Source: AP-15 sp963701815 (lineage in GTDB: Bacteria > Pseudomonadota > Alphaproteobacteria > ATCC43930 > CGMCC-115725). Taken from it: 64,000 nucleotides of DNA. The DNA lies in NCBI GenBank assembly GCA_963701815.1, contig CAVPBN010000020.1:59523-123522 (forward strand). Reading direction: 5' to 3'. A program made the position numbers and the translations under genes. Below, in pieces: positions 1 through 8,905 of the stretch. Position 1 is the first letter of the stretch, and each line of letters begins with the position of its first letter. The notes under the pieces are model-generated. The model was not told the DNA's origin and ran no database searches. It saw nothing but the letters and a program-made list of their open reading frames with translations.

Positions 1-2
1 CG

Positions 3-791
3 ATGTTTATCGCCGAGATGGACCACCCCGATTTCGCCAAATTCGATCTGTCCTCGCTGCGCACCGGGATCATGGCCGGCAGCCCGTGCCCGATCGAGGT
101 CATGAAGCGCGCGGTCGAGCGCATGCATCTCGACCAGATCACGATCGCCTACGGCATGACCGAAACCAGCCCGGTCAGTTTCCAATCCTCGATCGACGAC
201 CCGATCGAGCGCCGCGTGTCGACGGTCGGCCGGGTGCAGCCGCATGTCGAGGCAAAGATCGTCGACGCCGAAGGCCGCATCGTGCCGCGCGGCACGCCGG
301 GCGAATTGCTGACCCGCGGCTATCTGGTCATGCTCGGATACTGGGACGACGCGGAACGGACGCGCGACGCGATCGACCCGGCCCGGTGGATGAAGACCGG
401 CGATCTCGCGACGGTCGACGACGAGGGTTACTGCAATATCGTCGGCCGCATCAAGGACATGGTGATCCGCGGCGGCGAAAACGTCTATCCGCGCGAAATC
501 GAGGAGTTTCTCTACCGGCACCCGAAGATCCAGGATGTGCAGGTGGTCGGCGTCCCCGACCTGCGCTATGGCGAGGAATTGTGCGCCTGGGTCCGCCTGC
601 ATGACGGGGCGAGCGCCACCGCCGAAGAGATCCGCGCCTTCTGCCGGGGGCAGATCGCGCATTACAAGATCCCGCGCTACGTCAAGTTCGTCGACGCCTT
701 CCCGATGACGGTGACCGGCAAGATCCAGAAATTCCTGATGCGCGAGCAGATGATCGCCGAATTGGGGCTGACCGCCGAGAAGACCGCCTAA
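3..791 (+). CDS. Acyl-CoA synthetase (AMP-forming), C-terminal part
   Basis: The 3' part of an ANL-superfamily acyl-CoA synthetase, which activates a carboxylic acid through an acyl-AMP to its CoA thioester. The gene enters from outside the window, so its true start is not visible. Visible motifs are YGMTETSP (about residue 50 of the visible part), the TGDLA hinge region near residue 131, GRIKDMVIRGGENVYPREIE, and the C-terminal TGKIQK lysine motif that catalyses adenylation. These are typical of medium/long-chain fatty-acyl-CoA synthases. The substrate cannot be told from this fragment. The next gene is a ThDP enzyme of the hydroxyacyl-CoA lyase type, so the two may act on the same acyl-CoA (inference). 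Confidence 0.9.
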   Translation: MFIAEMDHPDFAKFDLSSLRTGIMAGSPCPIEVMKRAVERMHLDQITIAYGMTETSPVSFQSSIDDPIERRVSTVGRVQPHVEAKIVDAEGRIVPRGTPGELLTRGYLVMLGYWDDAERTRDAIDPARWMKTGDLATVDDEGYCNIVGRIKDMVIRGGENVYPREIEEFLYRHPKIQDVQVVGVPDLRYGEELCAWVRLHDGASATAEEIRAFCRGQIAHYKIPRYVKFVDAFPMTVTGKIQKFLMREQMIAELGLTAEKTA

Positions 792-936
792 TTCTCCAGC
801 CCGCGCTGCAAGGAGATCGCCGGCCCTCGCGCTACAGACAGCGGTGTCTTCGCCGTGTTAAAAGCGGCTCGACACAGCGGGCCGGAACACGCCGAAGCAC
901 AGGCCCGACCGCGACAAACACGGAGGAGACATCGCA

Positions 937-2585
937 ATGGCGGAAATCGCAGGCTATCAAATTCTGGCCAAATGCCTGAAGGCGCAGGGCGTCAAGGATC
1001 TGTTCTTCATCATGGGCGGGCCGATGCTCGATGCCGAATTGCTCCTGCATCGAGGAGGGCATCCGTGCGATCGACACGCGCCACGAGCAGGGTGCGGCCT
1101 ATATGGCGCAGGCTTATTCGCGGGTGACGCAGGGGCCGGGCGTGTGCATGGCGGCGAGCGGTCCCGCCACCCTCAATTTGGGCACCGGGCTCGCCAACGC
1201 GCTGATCGATTGCTGCCCGGTTGTCGCCCTCGGCGGCTCCAGCCCGATCAGTCAGTTCGGCCGTCAGGTCTTTCAGGAGATCGATCAGGTCTCGGCATTG
1301 AAAACCTTCGTCAAATACGCCGACCGGGTGCACAGTCTCAAGCGCATCCCGCAGCAGGTGAACTTTGCCTTCCAGAAGGCGCTGAACGGCAAGCCCGGCC
1401 CGGTTTATCTCGATTTCCCGGGCGATGTGCTCTACCTCAAGGCCGACGAGGCCGATGTCGATTGGAGCTATTGCGGCCGGCCGATCATCGAGGCGCGGCC
1501 CTATGCCGAGCCCAAGGCGATCAACGCGCTGGTCGACGCCATCGGCAAGGCCCGGCAGCCGATCATCTGCTCGGGCGGCGGGGTGTTCTGGTCGAAGGCC
1601 TGGAACGAGATGCGGGCCTTTGTCGAAAAGGCCGGGATCCCGTTCTATACGACCCCGCAAGGCCGCGGCGTGGTGCCGGACGACCACCCCTATTCCTATC
1701 TGACGATGCGCAACAGCGCGTTTCGCGACGCCGATCTGATCATCATCCTCGGCACCCGGATGAACTATGTGATCGGCCACGCCGCGCCGCCGCGCTTCAA
1801 CAAGGACGCGACGATCGCCCGGATCGAGATCGACCCCGAGGAACTCGGCATGTCGGCGCGCAATGTCGACATCCCGGTCGTCGGCGACTGCAAGATCGGT
1901 TTTGCAGCAGCTGATCGACGCGATCGACGGCAACACCGCGGATCGCTTCGCGCCGTGGCGCAACAAGCTGCACGAGGGCGAGATCGCCAAGCGCACCGGT
2001 CCCGGCGGCAACTACCCGACCGACGGCGACATCCACCCGCTGCGGCTGTGCGAGGAGATCAAGAACTTTATGAAACGCGACGCGATCCTGTGCGTCGACG
2101 GACAGGAGATCCTGAATTTCGGCCGCCAGTCGATCCCGACCTTCACGCCGGGCCACCGGCTCAATTCCGGGCCGTTCGGCACGATGGGCGTCGGCTTGCC
2201 GTTTGCGGTCGGCGCCAAGGCCGCCAAGCCGAACACCCAGGTCATCTGCCTGCACGGCGACGGCTCGTTCGGGCAGAACGCGATGGAGCTCGACACCGCG
2301 GTCCGCCACAAGCTCCCGCTGCTCTGCGTCATCAGCCTGAACGGCGGCTGGACCGCCGATCCCGAACGCAACAAGCCCGGCCGCGATCTCGGTTACACCC
2401 GCTACGACATCATGGCGCAAGGGCTCGGCTGCCACGGCGAATATGTCGAGCAGCCCGAGGACATCCGCCCGGCGCTGGAGCGCGCGCAGAAAAAGGTCGA
2501 CGAGGGCATGGTGGCGTTGGTCAACGTCAAGACCGACTACCGCGCCCGCGCGACAACGGTCCAGTTCTCGAGCCGCATGACCTGA
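937..2585 (+). CDS. ThDP-dependent 2-hydroxyacyl-CoA lyase / oxalyl-CoA decarboxylase-like enzyme (two frameshifts)
   Basis: A thiamine-diphosphate enzyme of the acetolactate synthase/oxalyl-CoA decarboxylase/2-hydroxyacyl-CoA lyase superfamily, about 549 residues. The ATG at 937 follows a GGAGGA ribosome site. The N-terminal PYR domain has the catalytic Glu in TRHEQGAAYMAQAYSR. A central domain follows. The C-terminal PP domain has the GDGSFGQNAMELD metal/ThDP motif ending in the SLNGGW asparagine. Similarity continues across two frame changes, near 1050 and near 1900, with every conserved block kept, so they look like sequence errors. The upstream acyl-CoA synthetase favours a CoA-thioester substrate, but the exact reaction is not settled. 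Confidence 0.8.
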
Positions 2586-2609
2586 ACCGCGGCGCACGGC
2601 GCGTCGTCG

Positions 2610-2640
2610 GAAGGGGGCGTCTTCGGGCGCCCCTTTTGCT
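2610..2640 (+). terminator. Rho-independent terminator after the ThDP enzyme
   Basis: A GC-rich hairpin (GGGGGCG paired with CGCCCC around a TCTTCG-type loop) is followed by TTTT, 25 bases after the stop codon of the ThDP enzyme. It separates that transcription unit from the cyclase array. Confidence 0.7.
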
Positions 2641-2694
2641 TAATGCACGCTGAGCAATCCTTGATGTAGGATCTTCCGCGACCGGGGAGGCGCC

Positions 2695-4523
2695 ATGGAG
2701 CCCGCAGCATCGGGTCGCGTCGAACGTCGGCTTGCTGCGATCCTCGCCGCCGATGTGGCGGGGTATTCGCGGCTGATGGGGGCGGACGAGGAAGGCACGC
2801 TCGAACGCTTGAAGGCGCTGCGCCGCGAGCTGCTCGATCCGAAGATCGCCGAGCACCGGGGCCGCATCGTCAAGACCACCGGCGACGGCCTGCTGGTCGA
2901 GTTCGCCAGCGTCGTCGATGCGGTGCGCTGCGCGGTCGCGGTGCAGCAGGCGATGCCCGAGCGAGATGCGGGCACCGCAGCGGAGAACCGCATCGAATTG
3001 CGCATCGGCATCAATCTCGGCGATGTCATCGTCGAGGGCGACGACATTTACGGCGACGGGGTCAACATCGCCGCGCGCATCGAGGCGCTGGCCGATGCCG
3101 GCGGGGTGTTCGTCTCCAATACGGTCCACGACCAGGTGCGCGACCGGCTGCCCTTTGTCTTCGAGGATCTGGGCGAGCAGCAGGTCAAGAACATTGCCCG
3201 GCCGGTGCGGGTCTGGCGGGTTCAGCCTGCCCTCACCCTTCCCCGCCTTCGGCGCGGGCCCCTTCCCTCTCCCGCAATGCGGGAGAGGGTGATGAGCGCA
3301 GCGAACCGGGTGAGGGTAGCCCGCCGCGCTCTCGCTCCCCGACAAGCCGTCGATCGCGGTCTTGCCGTTCGCCAATATGAGCGGCGACCCGGAGCAGGAA
3401 TATTTCGCCGACGGCATGGTCGAGGAGATCATCACCGCACTCTCCCGCATCCGCTGGCTGTTCGTGATCGCCCGCAATTCGAGCTTCACCTACAAGGGCA
3501 GAGCGGTCGATGTGAAGCAGGTCGGCCGCGAACTCGGCGTCCGCTATGTGCTCGAAGGCTCGGTGCGCAAAGCGGCGGACGCAGGTGCGCATCACCGCAC
3601 AGCTGATCGACGCGCAGAGCGGCACGCATCTGTGGGCCGATCGTTTCGACGGCTTGCTCGAAGATGTCTTTGAGCTTCAGGACCAGGTGGCGATCAGCGT
3701 CGCCGGGGTCATCGAACCGGCAATACAGGCCGCCGAAACCGCTCGTTTGGCCAACCGCGCTACAAACGACCTCACGGCTTACGACCTTTATCTGCGCGCC
3801 CTTCCTCACTGGATCTCCTGGGAGAAGGACCGGGTCATGCAGGCGCTCGACCTGCTCGGGCGGGCCATCGAGCGCGATCCGCGCTACGGTCCCGCACTAT
3901 CCTCTGCGGCTTTCTGCCATGTGCTGATGGACAGCAATGACTGGCCCGCTGATCGGGAAGCGAATCGTCGTGCGGGCGTTGATCTCGCGCGACAAGCCCT
4001 TCAAGCAGCTGGCGACGAACCAAGCGTCATCGCTTATGCCGCCTGTGTGCTTGGTTACTTTGAGCGGGACATCGATGCCGCCATCCGGCTAATGGAACGC
4101 TCTCTTTTGCTGAACCCAAGTTTTGCCTTCGGTTGGCTGTTTAGCGGCTTTCTTAAACTGTGGGCTGGTGAGCCCAATCTGGCGATCAAAGATTTGGAGA
4201 ATTCTTTACGCCTCAACCCGCGCGATCGCAGCGCCTTTCAGCTTACCGGCATCGGCATTGCCCACTTCTTCAATCGGCGCTTTGATGATGCCATAGAAAA
4301 ACTGCACGTATCTCTGGAAGAGCTCCCCTCTTATGTGGCGACCTACCGATTTCTCGCTTCGTGCTACGCGCATTTGGGCCGGCTTGGCGAGGCAAGAGAG
4401 ATAATCGAGCGACTAAAGCGTCTCACCCCCGTTGTGGTACCGCCCGCTCCGCCTTACCGAAACCCACAACAGCGGGAGCTGTACCTCTCGGGCCTGCGCC
4501 TGGCGGCCGGCGAGGTGGCATGA
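2695..4523 (+). CDS. Class III adenylate/guanylate cyclase with TolB-like and TPR regions, array copy 1 (frameshifted)
   Basis: Soluble class III nucleotide cyclase. Order: catalytic domain (residues about 8-180) with the metal-binding Asp in AADVAGYSRLM and the TTGDGLLVEF motif; a linker holding a palindromic repeat (3230-3316); a TolB-like domain beginning SIAVLPFANMSGDPEQEYF; then TPR-like helices to the C terminus. The frame changes twice, in the linker near 3330 and near 3583 by comparison with the sister copies. The C-terminal third is lower in GC and differs completely from copy 3. Its stop overlaps the start of copy 2 (ATGA at 4520). Proteins of this build are common in Rhizobiales and Rhodospirillales. 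Their signals are mostly unknown. Confidence 0.8.
3230..3316. repeat. Palindromic repeat in cyclase linker, copy 1
   Basis: An 87-base element bounded by CCCTCACCC and its complement GGGTGAGGG. It contains two inner hairpins: CCCGCC-TTC-GGCGCGGG, and a 12-base arm pair CCCTCTCCCGCA/TGCGGGAGAGGG around one base. The same element lies at the same point in copies 2 and 3 and is absent from the fourth cyclase at 38249. It resembles REP/MITE-type repeats of alphaproteobacterial genomes but sits inside a gene. Confidence 0.85.
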
Positions 4524-5561
4524 GCCAGACCCGCCGCCTCGCTGCGATCCTCGCCGCCGATGTGGCGGGGTATTCGCGGCTGATGGGGGCGGACGAGGAA
4601 GGCACGCTCGAACGCTTGAAAGCGCTGCGCCGCGAGCTGCTCGATCCGAAGATCGCCGAGCACCGGGGCCGCATCGTCAAGACCACCGGCGACGGCCTGC
4701 TGGTCGAGTTTGCCAGCGTCGTCGATGCGGTGCGCTGCGCGGTCGCGGTGCAGCAGGCGATGCCCGAGCGGGATGCGGGCGTCGCGGCGGAGAGCCGCAT
4801 CGAATTGCGCATCGGCATCAATCTCGGCGATGTGATCGTCGAGGGCGACGACCTCTACGGCGACGGCGTCAACATCGCCGCACGGATCGAGGCGCTCGCC
4901 GATGCCGGCGGGGTGTTCGTCTCCAATACGGTCCACGACCAGGTGCGCGACCGGCTGCCCTTCGTCTTCGAGGATCTGGGCGAGCAGCAGGTCAAGAACA
5001 TCGCCCGGCCGGTGCGGGTCTGGCGGGTGCGCCTGCCCTCACCCTTCCCCGCCTTCGGCGCGGGCCCCTTCCCTCTCCCGCATTGCGGGAGAGGGTGGCC
5101 GAGCGCCGGAGGCGGGAGGCGGGTGAGGGTAGCCGCACCGCCCCTCGCCGCTCCCCGACAAGCCGTCGATCGCGGTACTGCCGTTCGCCAACATGAGCGG
5201 CGACCCGGAGCAGGAATATTTCGCCGACGGCATGGTCGAGGAGATCATCACCGCACTGTCGCGCATCCGCTGGCTGTTCGTCATCGCCCGCAATTCGAGC
5301 TTCACCTACAAGGGCCAGGCGGTCGATGTGAAGCAGGTCGGCCGCGAGCTCGGCGTGCGCTATGTGCTGGAAGGCTCGGTACGCAAAGCGGCGGATCGGG
5401 TGCGCATCACGGCGCAGCTGATCGACGCGACAGACGGCGCCCATCTCTGGGCCGACCGGTTCGACGGCTTGCTCGAAGACGTTTTCGATCTTCAGGACCA
5501 GGTCGCGGTCAGCGTCGCCGGGGTCATCGACGAAGCGCGCGCGATTGGCGAGCCGGCATGA
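4520..5561 (+). CDS. Class III adenylate cyclase, array copy 2, C-terminally truncated (frameshifted)
   Basis: Starts at the ATG overlapping the stop of copy 1 and gives MSQTRRLAAILAADVAGYSR. The catalytic domain is almost identical at base level to copy 1, with both metal-binding Asp motifs. The linker carries a longer (94-base) version of the palindromic repeat, and the frame changes across it. The TolB-like domain (MSGDPEQEYFADGMVEE onward) is complete, but the protein stops right after the SVAGVID segment, where the other copies continue into TPR helices. It may still cyclise nucleotide but has lost the C-terminal region. The stop overlaps a further cut-off cyclase start. Confidence 0.75.
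5036..5129. repeat. Palindromic repeat in cyclase linker, copy 2
   Basis: A 94-base copy of the linker element with the same CCCTCACCC...GGGTGAGGG ends and the inner CCCTCTCCCGCA/TGCGGGAGAGGG hairpin (centre T instead of A). It differs from copies 1 and 3 in the right part, which reads GCCGGAGGCGGGAGGC. Confidence 0.85.
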
Positions 5562-5608
5562 GCCAGACCCGCCGTCTCGCCGCGATCCTTGCCGGCAGCA
5601 GGCGATGA
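5558..5608 (+). pseudogene. Cut-off cyclase start: 17-codon remnant leading into hicA
   Basis: An ATG overlapping the stop of copy 2 opens the peptide MSQTRRLAAILAGSRR. The first 12 residues repeat the start of copy 2, and the first 37 bases match it with three differences. After that the cyclase sequence is lost. The stop TGA overlaps the ATG of hicA, so ribosomes ending here could reinitiate on the toxin gene. I read it as the 5' stump of a cyclase broken by rearrangement or by arrival of the toxin-antitoxin pair. Confidence 0.7.
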
Positions 5609-5841
5609 GATCGTCCGACCTCCTGGCACGGATGCGGGCGAATCCGCGGGCGGATTGGACGATCGCCGACATCGAGCGGCTCTGCCGGGCGTGCGGATTG
5701 ACGATAACGCCGCCAAGCCGCGGTTCGCATTACAAGGTGCGCGATCCGAAGGGCGGAGCGGTCCTGACGATACCGGCGCGCCGCCCCGTCAAGGCGGTGT
5801 ATATTCGAGCGCTCGTCGCGCTCGCCGACCGTTTTCCGTGA
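5605..5841 (+). CDS. hicA: HicA-like mRNA interferase toxin
   Basis: A 78-residue protein with the HicA fold signature: an N-terminal helical part, then GSHYKVRDP, holding the catalytic His of the double-stranded-RNA-binding-like toxin, and a beta segment LTIPARRPVKAVYIRAL. HicA toxins cleave mRNA and are blocked by HicB. It is somewhat longer at the N terminus than the usual 60 residues (ADWTIADIERLCRACG). The start at 5605 overlaps the stop of the cyclase remnant, and hicB follows after 12 bases. The pair lies inside the cyclase array, which suggests acquisition. Confidence 0.75.
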   Translation: MRSSDLLARMRANPRADWTIADIERLCRACGLTITPPSRGSHYKVRDPKGGAVLTIPARRPVKAVYIRALVALADRFP

Positions 5842-5853
5842 AGGAAGGGACGG

Positions 5854-6072
5854 ATGATGACCTATCGCTATCGGATCGTGCTGCGGCCGCTGGGCGCTGC
5901 GGAAGGGGGCGGCTGGCTGGCCGAAGTGCCCGAATTGCCCGGCTGCATGTCGGATGGCGAGACGCCGCAGGAGGCGGTCGAGAACGTCATGGACGCGATC
6001 GCCTGCTGGATCGAGGCTGCTGAGGAGGACGGCCGACCGGTTCCGGCGCCCGCGAACGCCGAAGCGGCATGA
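5854..6072 (+). CDS. hicB: HicB-like antitoxin
   Basis: A 72-residue protein with the partial RNase H-like HicB fold: GGWLAEVPELPGCMSDGETPQEAVENV followed by an amphipathic helix. It would bind and neutralise HicA and may repress its own promoter, although no separate DNA-binding domain is visible at the C terminus. A strong ribosome site AAGGAAGGG lies just before two adjacent ATG codons (5854, 5857). It ends 44 bases before the GTG of cyclase copy 3. Confidence 0.75.
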   Translation: MMTYRYRIVLRPLGAAEGGGWLAEVPELPGCMSDGETPQEAVENVMDAIACWIEAAEEDGRPVPAPANAEAA

Positions 6073-6115
6073 GCGCGCAGCCGATACAAGCCCCGGCAAG
6101 GCCGCCCGGGTTGCC

Positions 6116-7941
6116 GTGACAGCCACCCGCCGCCTCGCCGCGATCCTCGCCGCCGATGTGGCGGGGTATTCGCGGCTGATGGGGGCGGACGAGGAAGGCA
6201 CGCTCGAACGTTTGAAAGCGCTGCGCCGCGAGCTGCTCGATCCGAAGATCGCCGAGCACCGGGGCCGCATCGTCAAGACCACCGGCGACGGTATGCTGGT
6301 CGAGTTCGCCAGCGTCGTCGATGCGGTGCGCTGCGCCGTCGCGGTGCAGCAGGCGATGCCCGAGCGAGACGCGGGCGTCGCGGCGGACGAACCGCATCGA
6401 ATTGCGCATCGGCATCAATCTCGGCGATGTGATCGTCGAGGGCGACGACATTTACGGCGACGGAGTCAACATCGCCGCGCGCATCGAGGCGCTCGCCGAT
6501 GCCGGCGGGGTGTTCGTCTCCAATACGGTCCACGACCAGGTGCGCGACCGGCTGCCCTTTCACTTTGAGGATCTGGGCGAGCAGCAGGTCAAGAACATCG
6601 CCCGGCCGGTGCGGGTCTGGCGGGTGCGCGACGCCCTCACCCTTCCCCCGCCTTCGGCGCGGGCCCCTCCCCTCTCCCGCAATGCGGGAGAGGGTGGTGA
6701 GCGCAGCGAACCGGGTGAGGGTGGCGCGCCGCCTCTCGCCCTCCCCGACAAGCCGTCGATCGCGGTCTTGCCGTTCGCCAATATGAGCGGCGACCCGGAG
6801 CAGGAATATTTCGCCGACGGCATGGTCGAGGAGATCATCACCGCACTGTCGCGCATCCGTTGGCTGTTCGTCATCGCCCGCAATTCGAGCTTCGCCTACA
6901 AGGGCAGAGCGGTCGACGTGAAGCAGGTCGGCCGCGAACTCGGCGTGCGCTATGTCGCTCGAAGGCTCGGTGCGCAAAGCGGCGAATCGCAGGTGCGCAT
7001 CACCGCGCAGCTGATCGACGCGCAGAGCGGCGCGCATCTCTGGGCCGATCGCTTCGACGGCTCGCTCGAAGACGTTTTCGATCTTCAGGACAAGGTGGCG
7101 ATCAGCGTCGCCGGGGTCATCGAGCCGACGCTCCGTCAGAGCGAAATCGAGCGCGCACGGCGCAAGCGGCCCGACAGCCTCGACGCCTATGATCTCTATC
7201 TGCGCGCGCTGCCCTACGCTTTCACCGCGATGCCCGAGGATGCGGACAAAGCGCTGGCCCTGCTCGGCAAGGCGATCGAGTTGGAGCCCGATTTTGCCGC
7301 CGCGCATGCGATCATCGCCTGGTGCCATGAGCAGCGATACCTGCGGGGCGGAATGCAGGAGGAAACGAGGATCGCACGCTCTGGGCCATGCGCGCCGAGC
7401 AATCGCTTCAGGCGGCGACGATGCGGCGGCACTCGCCACCGGCGGCTTTGTGATCGCCGTTGCCGGGCGCGATTTTGAAACCGCGCTCACCGCCTTCGAC
7501 CGGTCGTTCGCGCTCTCCAGTTCGTGTGCCTTCGCGCTCGGTTTCAGTTCGATCGTGCGCGCCTGGAAGGGCGACGACGCGATCGCCGTCGAGCACGGCA
7601 ACCGCGCGCTCCGCCTCAGCCCCTTCGATCCCTTGATATACCTGCCCTATGGCGGCCTAGCCTACGCACATTTCGCCGCCGGCCGCTTCGCAGAAGCGGC
7701 CGGCGCGGCCAGCCTGGCGACCCAGTCGAACCCTCGGTTCATCGTTCCGCAAATGTTGCACGCGGCCGCGCTGGCGGGTCTCGGCCGGAGCGAAGACGCC
7801 GAGACCGTGGTCCACCGGCTGCTCGAACTGCAGCCCGGCATTACCGTGGCTGGCGCGATCCTCTCGGCCCGGTATGTAAACCCGGAAAATACAGCGGCGC
7901 TGAGAAACGCGCTGCGCCGGGCCGGGCTACCCGAGGTATGA
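6116..7941 (+). CDS. Class III adenylate cyclase with TolB-like and TPR regions, array copy 3 (frameshifted)
   Basis: Probable GTG start (MTATRRLAAILAADVAGYSR). The catalytic domain, linker and TolB-like domain match copies 1 and 2 very closely, and the C-terminal part is a different TPR-like region. By comparison with the sisters it has an extra C near 6389, extra bases near 6955-6985, and a frame change near 7370. The linker repeat (6634-6721) is read in the same frame as both flanking domains here, giving a proline/arginine/glycine-rich spacer (ALTLPPPSARAPPLSRNAGE onward). Both metal-binding motifs are present (ADVAGYS, TTGDGMLVEF). Convergent with the DUF1192 gene downstream. Confidence 0.78.
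6634..6721. repeat. Palindromic repeat in cyclase linker, copy 3 (translated)
   Basis: An 88-base copy of the linker element with the same terminal and inner inverted repeats. Unlike the other two it lies in an uninterrupted reading frame joining the cyclase domain to the TolB-like domain, so it is expressed as protein. Confidence 0.85.
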
Positions 7942-7984
7942 CCGCGTTGCGGCGAAGTGCGGGGCGGTCGTCCGGCGGGCGACG

Positions 7985-8167
7985 TCAACGCCGGAACAGG
8001 TCCTCGGCGCCGCGGCGCTGCCCGAGCTTGGCCGCGATCTCGGTCCGGGTTCGGGCGATCTCGGTCTCGAGTTCGACGATGTAGGATTCGAGCTCGGCGA
8101 TGCCCATGATGCCCAGATCCTTCGGCTGTGCCGGCCTGTTCCTCGGCTCGAATTCGGCGTCGTCCAT
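7985..8167 (-). CDS. DUF1192 family small coiled-coil protein
   Basis: A 60-residue protein of the DUF1192 family, known mainly from alphaproteobacteria. Visible features are an acidic N terminus with a DLGIMGIAELESYIVELETEI segment, predicted helical and coiled-coil forming, and a C terminus ending in GAEDLFRR. Function is unknown. It is divergent from the TrcR gene, sharing a 129-base intergenic region. Confidence 0.75.
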   Translation of the reverse strand: MDDAEFEPRNRPAQPKDLGIMGIAELESYIVELETEIARTRTEIAAKLGQRRGAEDLFRR

Positions 8168-8296
8168 TGCTACCTTGCCTCTGCTTCAGCAGCTTCCCTA
8201 GCGGAACAACGCGATTATATAGTGCTTAACTTCTTTGCGTCGCAGGCACGTTTTTGCCGTGCTTTGCGGCGCGGCCCCCAGCACCAGGATCAAGTC

Positions 8297-8872
8297 ATGC
8301 CCGCTCCGTTGATGCCCAAGGCGACCGCCGTCTGGCTGGTCGAGAACACCTCGCTGACCTTTGAGCAGATTGCCGATTTTTGCGGACTCCACCCGCTCGA
8401 AATCCAGGCCGTCGCCGACGGCGAGGTAGCAAACCAGATGCAGGGTCTCGACCCGGTGGCGAACGGCCAGACCACCGCCGAGGAGATCGCCCGCTGCCAG
8501 GCCGATCCGGAAACGCGGCTGCAACTGTCGCCGCAGGCGATCGCGCCGCAGCTGCACCGGCACAAGGGCCCGCGCTACACGCCGATCGCCAAGCGTCAGG
8601 ACAAGCCGGACGCGATCCTGTTTCTGCTCAAAAGCCACCCCGAGCTGTCCGATGCGCAGATCTCGAAATTGATCGGCACGACCAAGCCGACGATCGCCGC
8701 GGTGCGCGACCGCACCCACTGGAACAGCCCCAACATCAAACCGCGGCATCCGGTCGGGCTCGGGCTGTGTACGCTCGAAGAGCTGGAGGAGGCGGTCAGC
8801 CGCACCCGGGCGCGGCGGCCCGCCGAGGACCGGCCGCTCGACGGCGAGCAGGCGGAAACCCTCGAAATCTGA
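8297..8872 (+). CDS. trcR: TrcR/DUF1013 cell-cycle transcriptional regulator
   Basis: An alphaproteobacterial DUF1013 protein, annotated as cell cycle transcriptional regulator TrcR in related genomes. The start at 8297 gives MPAPLMPKATAVWLVENTSL, the usual N terminus of the family. A first helix-turn-helix-like part (LTFEQIADFCGLHPLEIQAV) is followed by GLDPVANGQTTAEEI. A second such part (HPELSDAQISKLIGTTKPTI) precedes a characteristic DRTHWNSPNIKPRHPVGLGL block. The family is almost confined to this class, so the gene is a useful taxonomic marker here. Confidence 0.85.
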   Translation: MPAPLMPKATAVWLVENTSLTFEQIADFCGLHPLEIQAVADGEVANQMQGLDPVANGQTTAEEIARCQADPETRLQLSPQAIAPQLHRHKGPRYTPIAKRQDKPDAILFLLKSHPELSDAQISKLIGTTKPTIAAVRDRTHWNSPNIKPRHPVGLGLCTLEELEEAVSRTRARRPAEDRPLDGEQAETLEI

Positions 8873-8905
8873 GCGGCCGCGGGTCCGCGCCCAGGGCATG
8901 CGCGA

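Noticed and set aside
3230..6721. CRISPR array
   Set aside because: The three repeats are 1.5-1.8 kb apart inside genes, have palindromic ends and no spacers.
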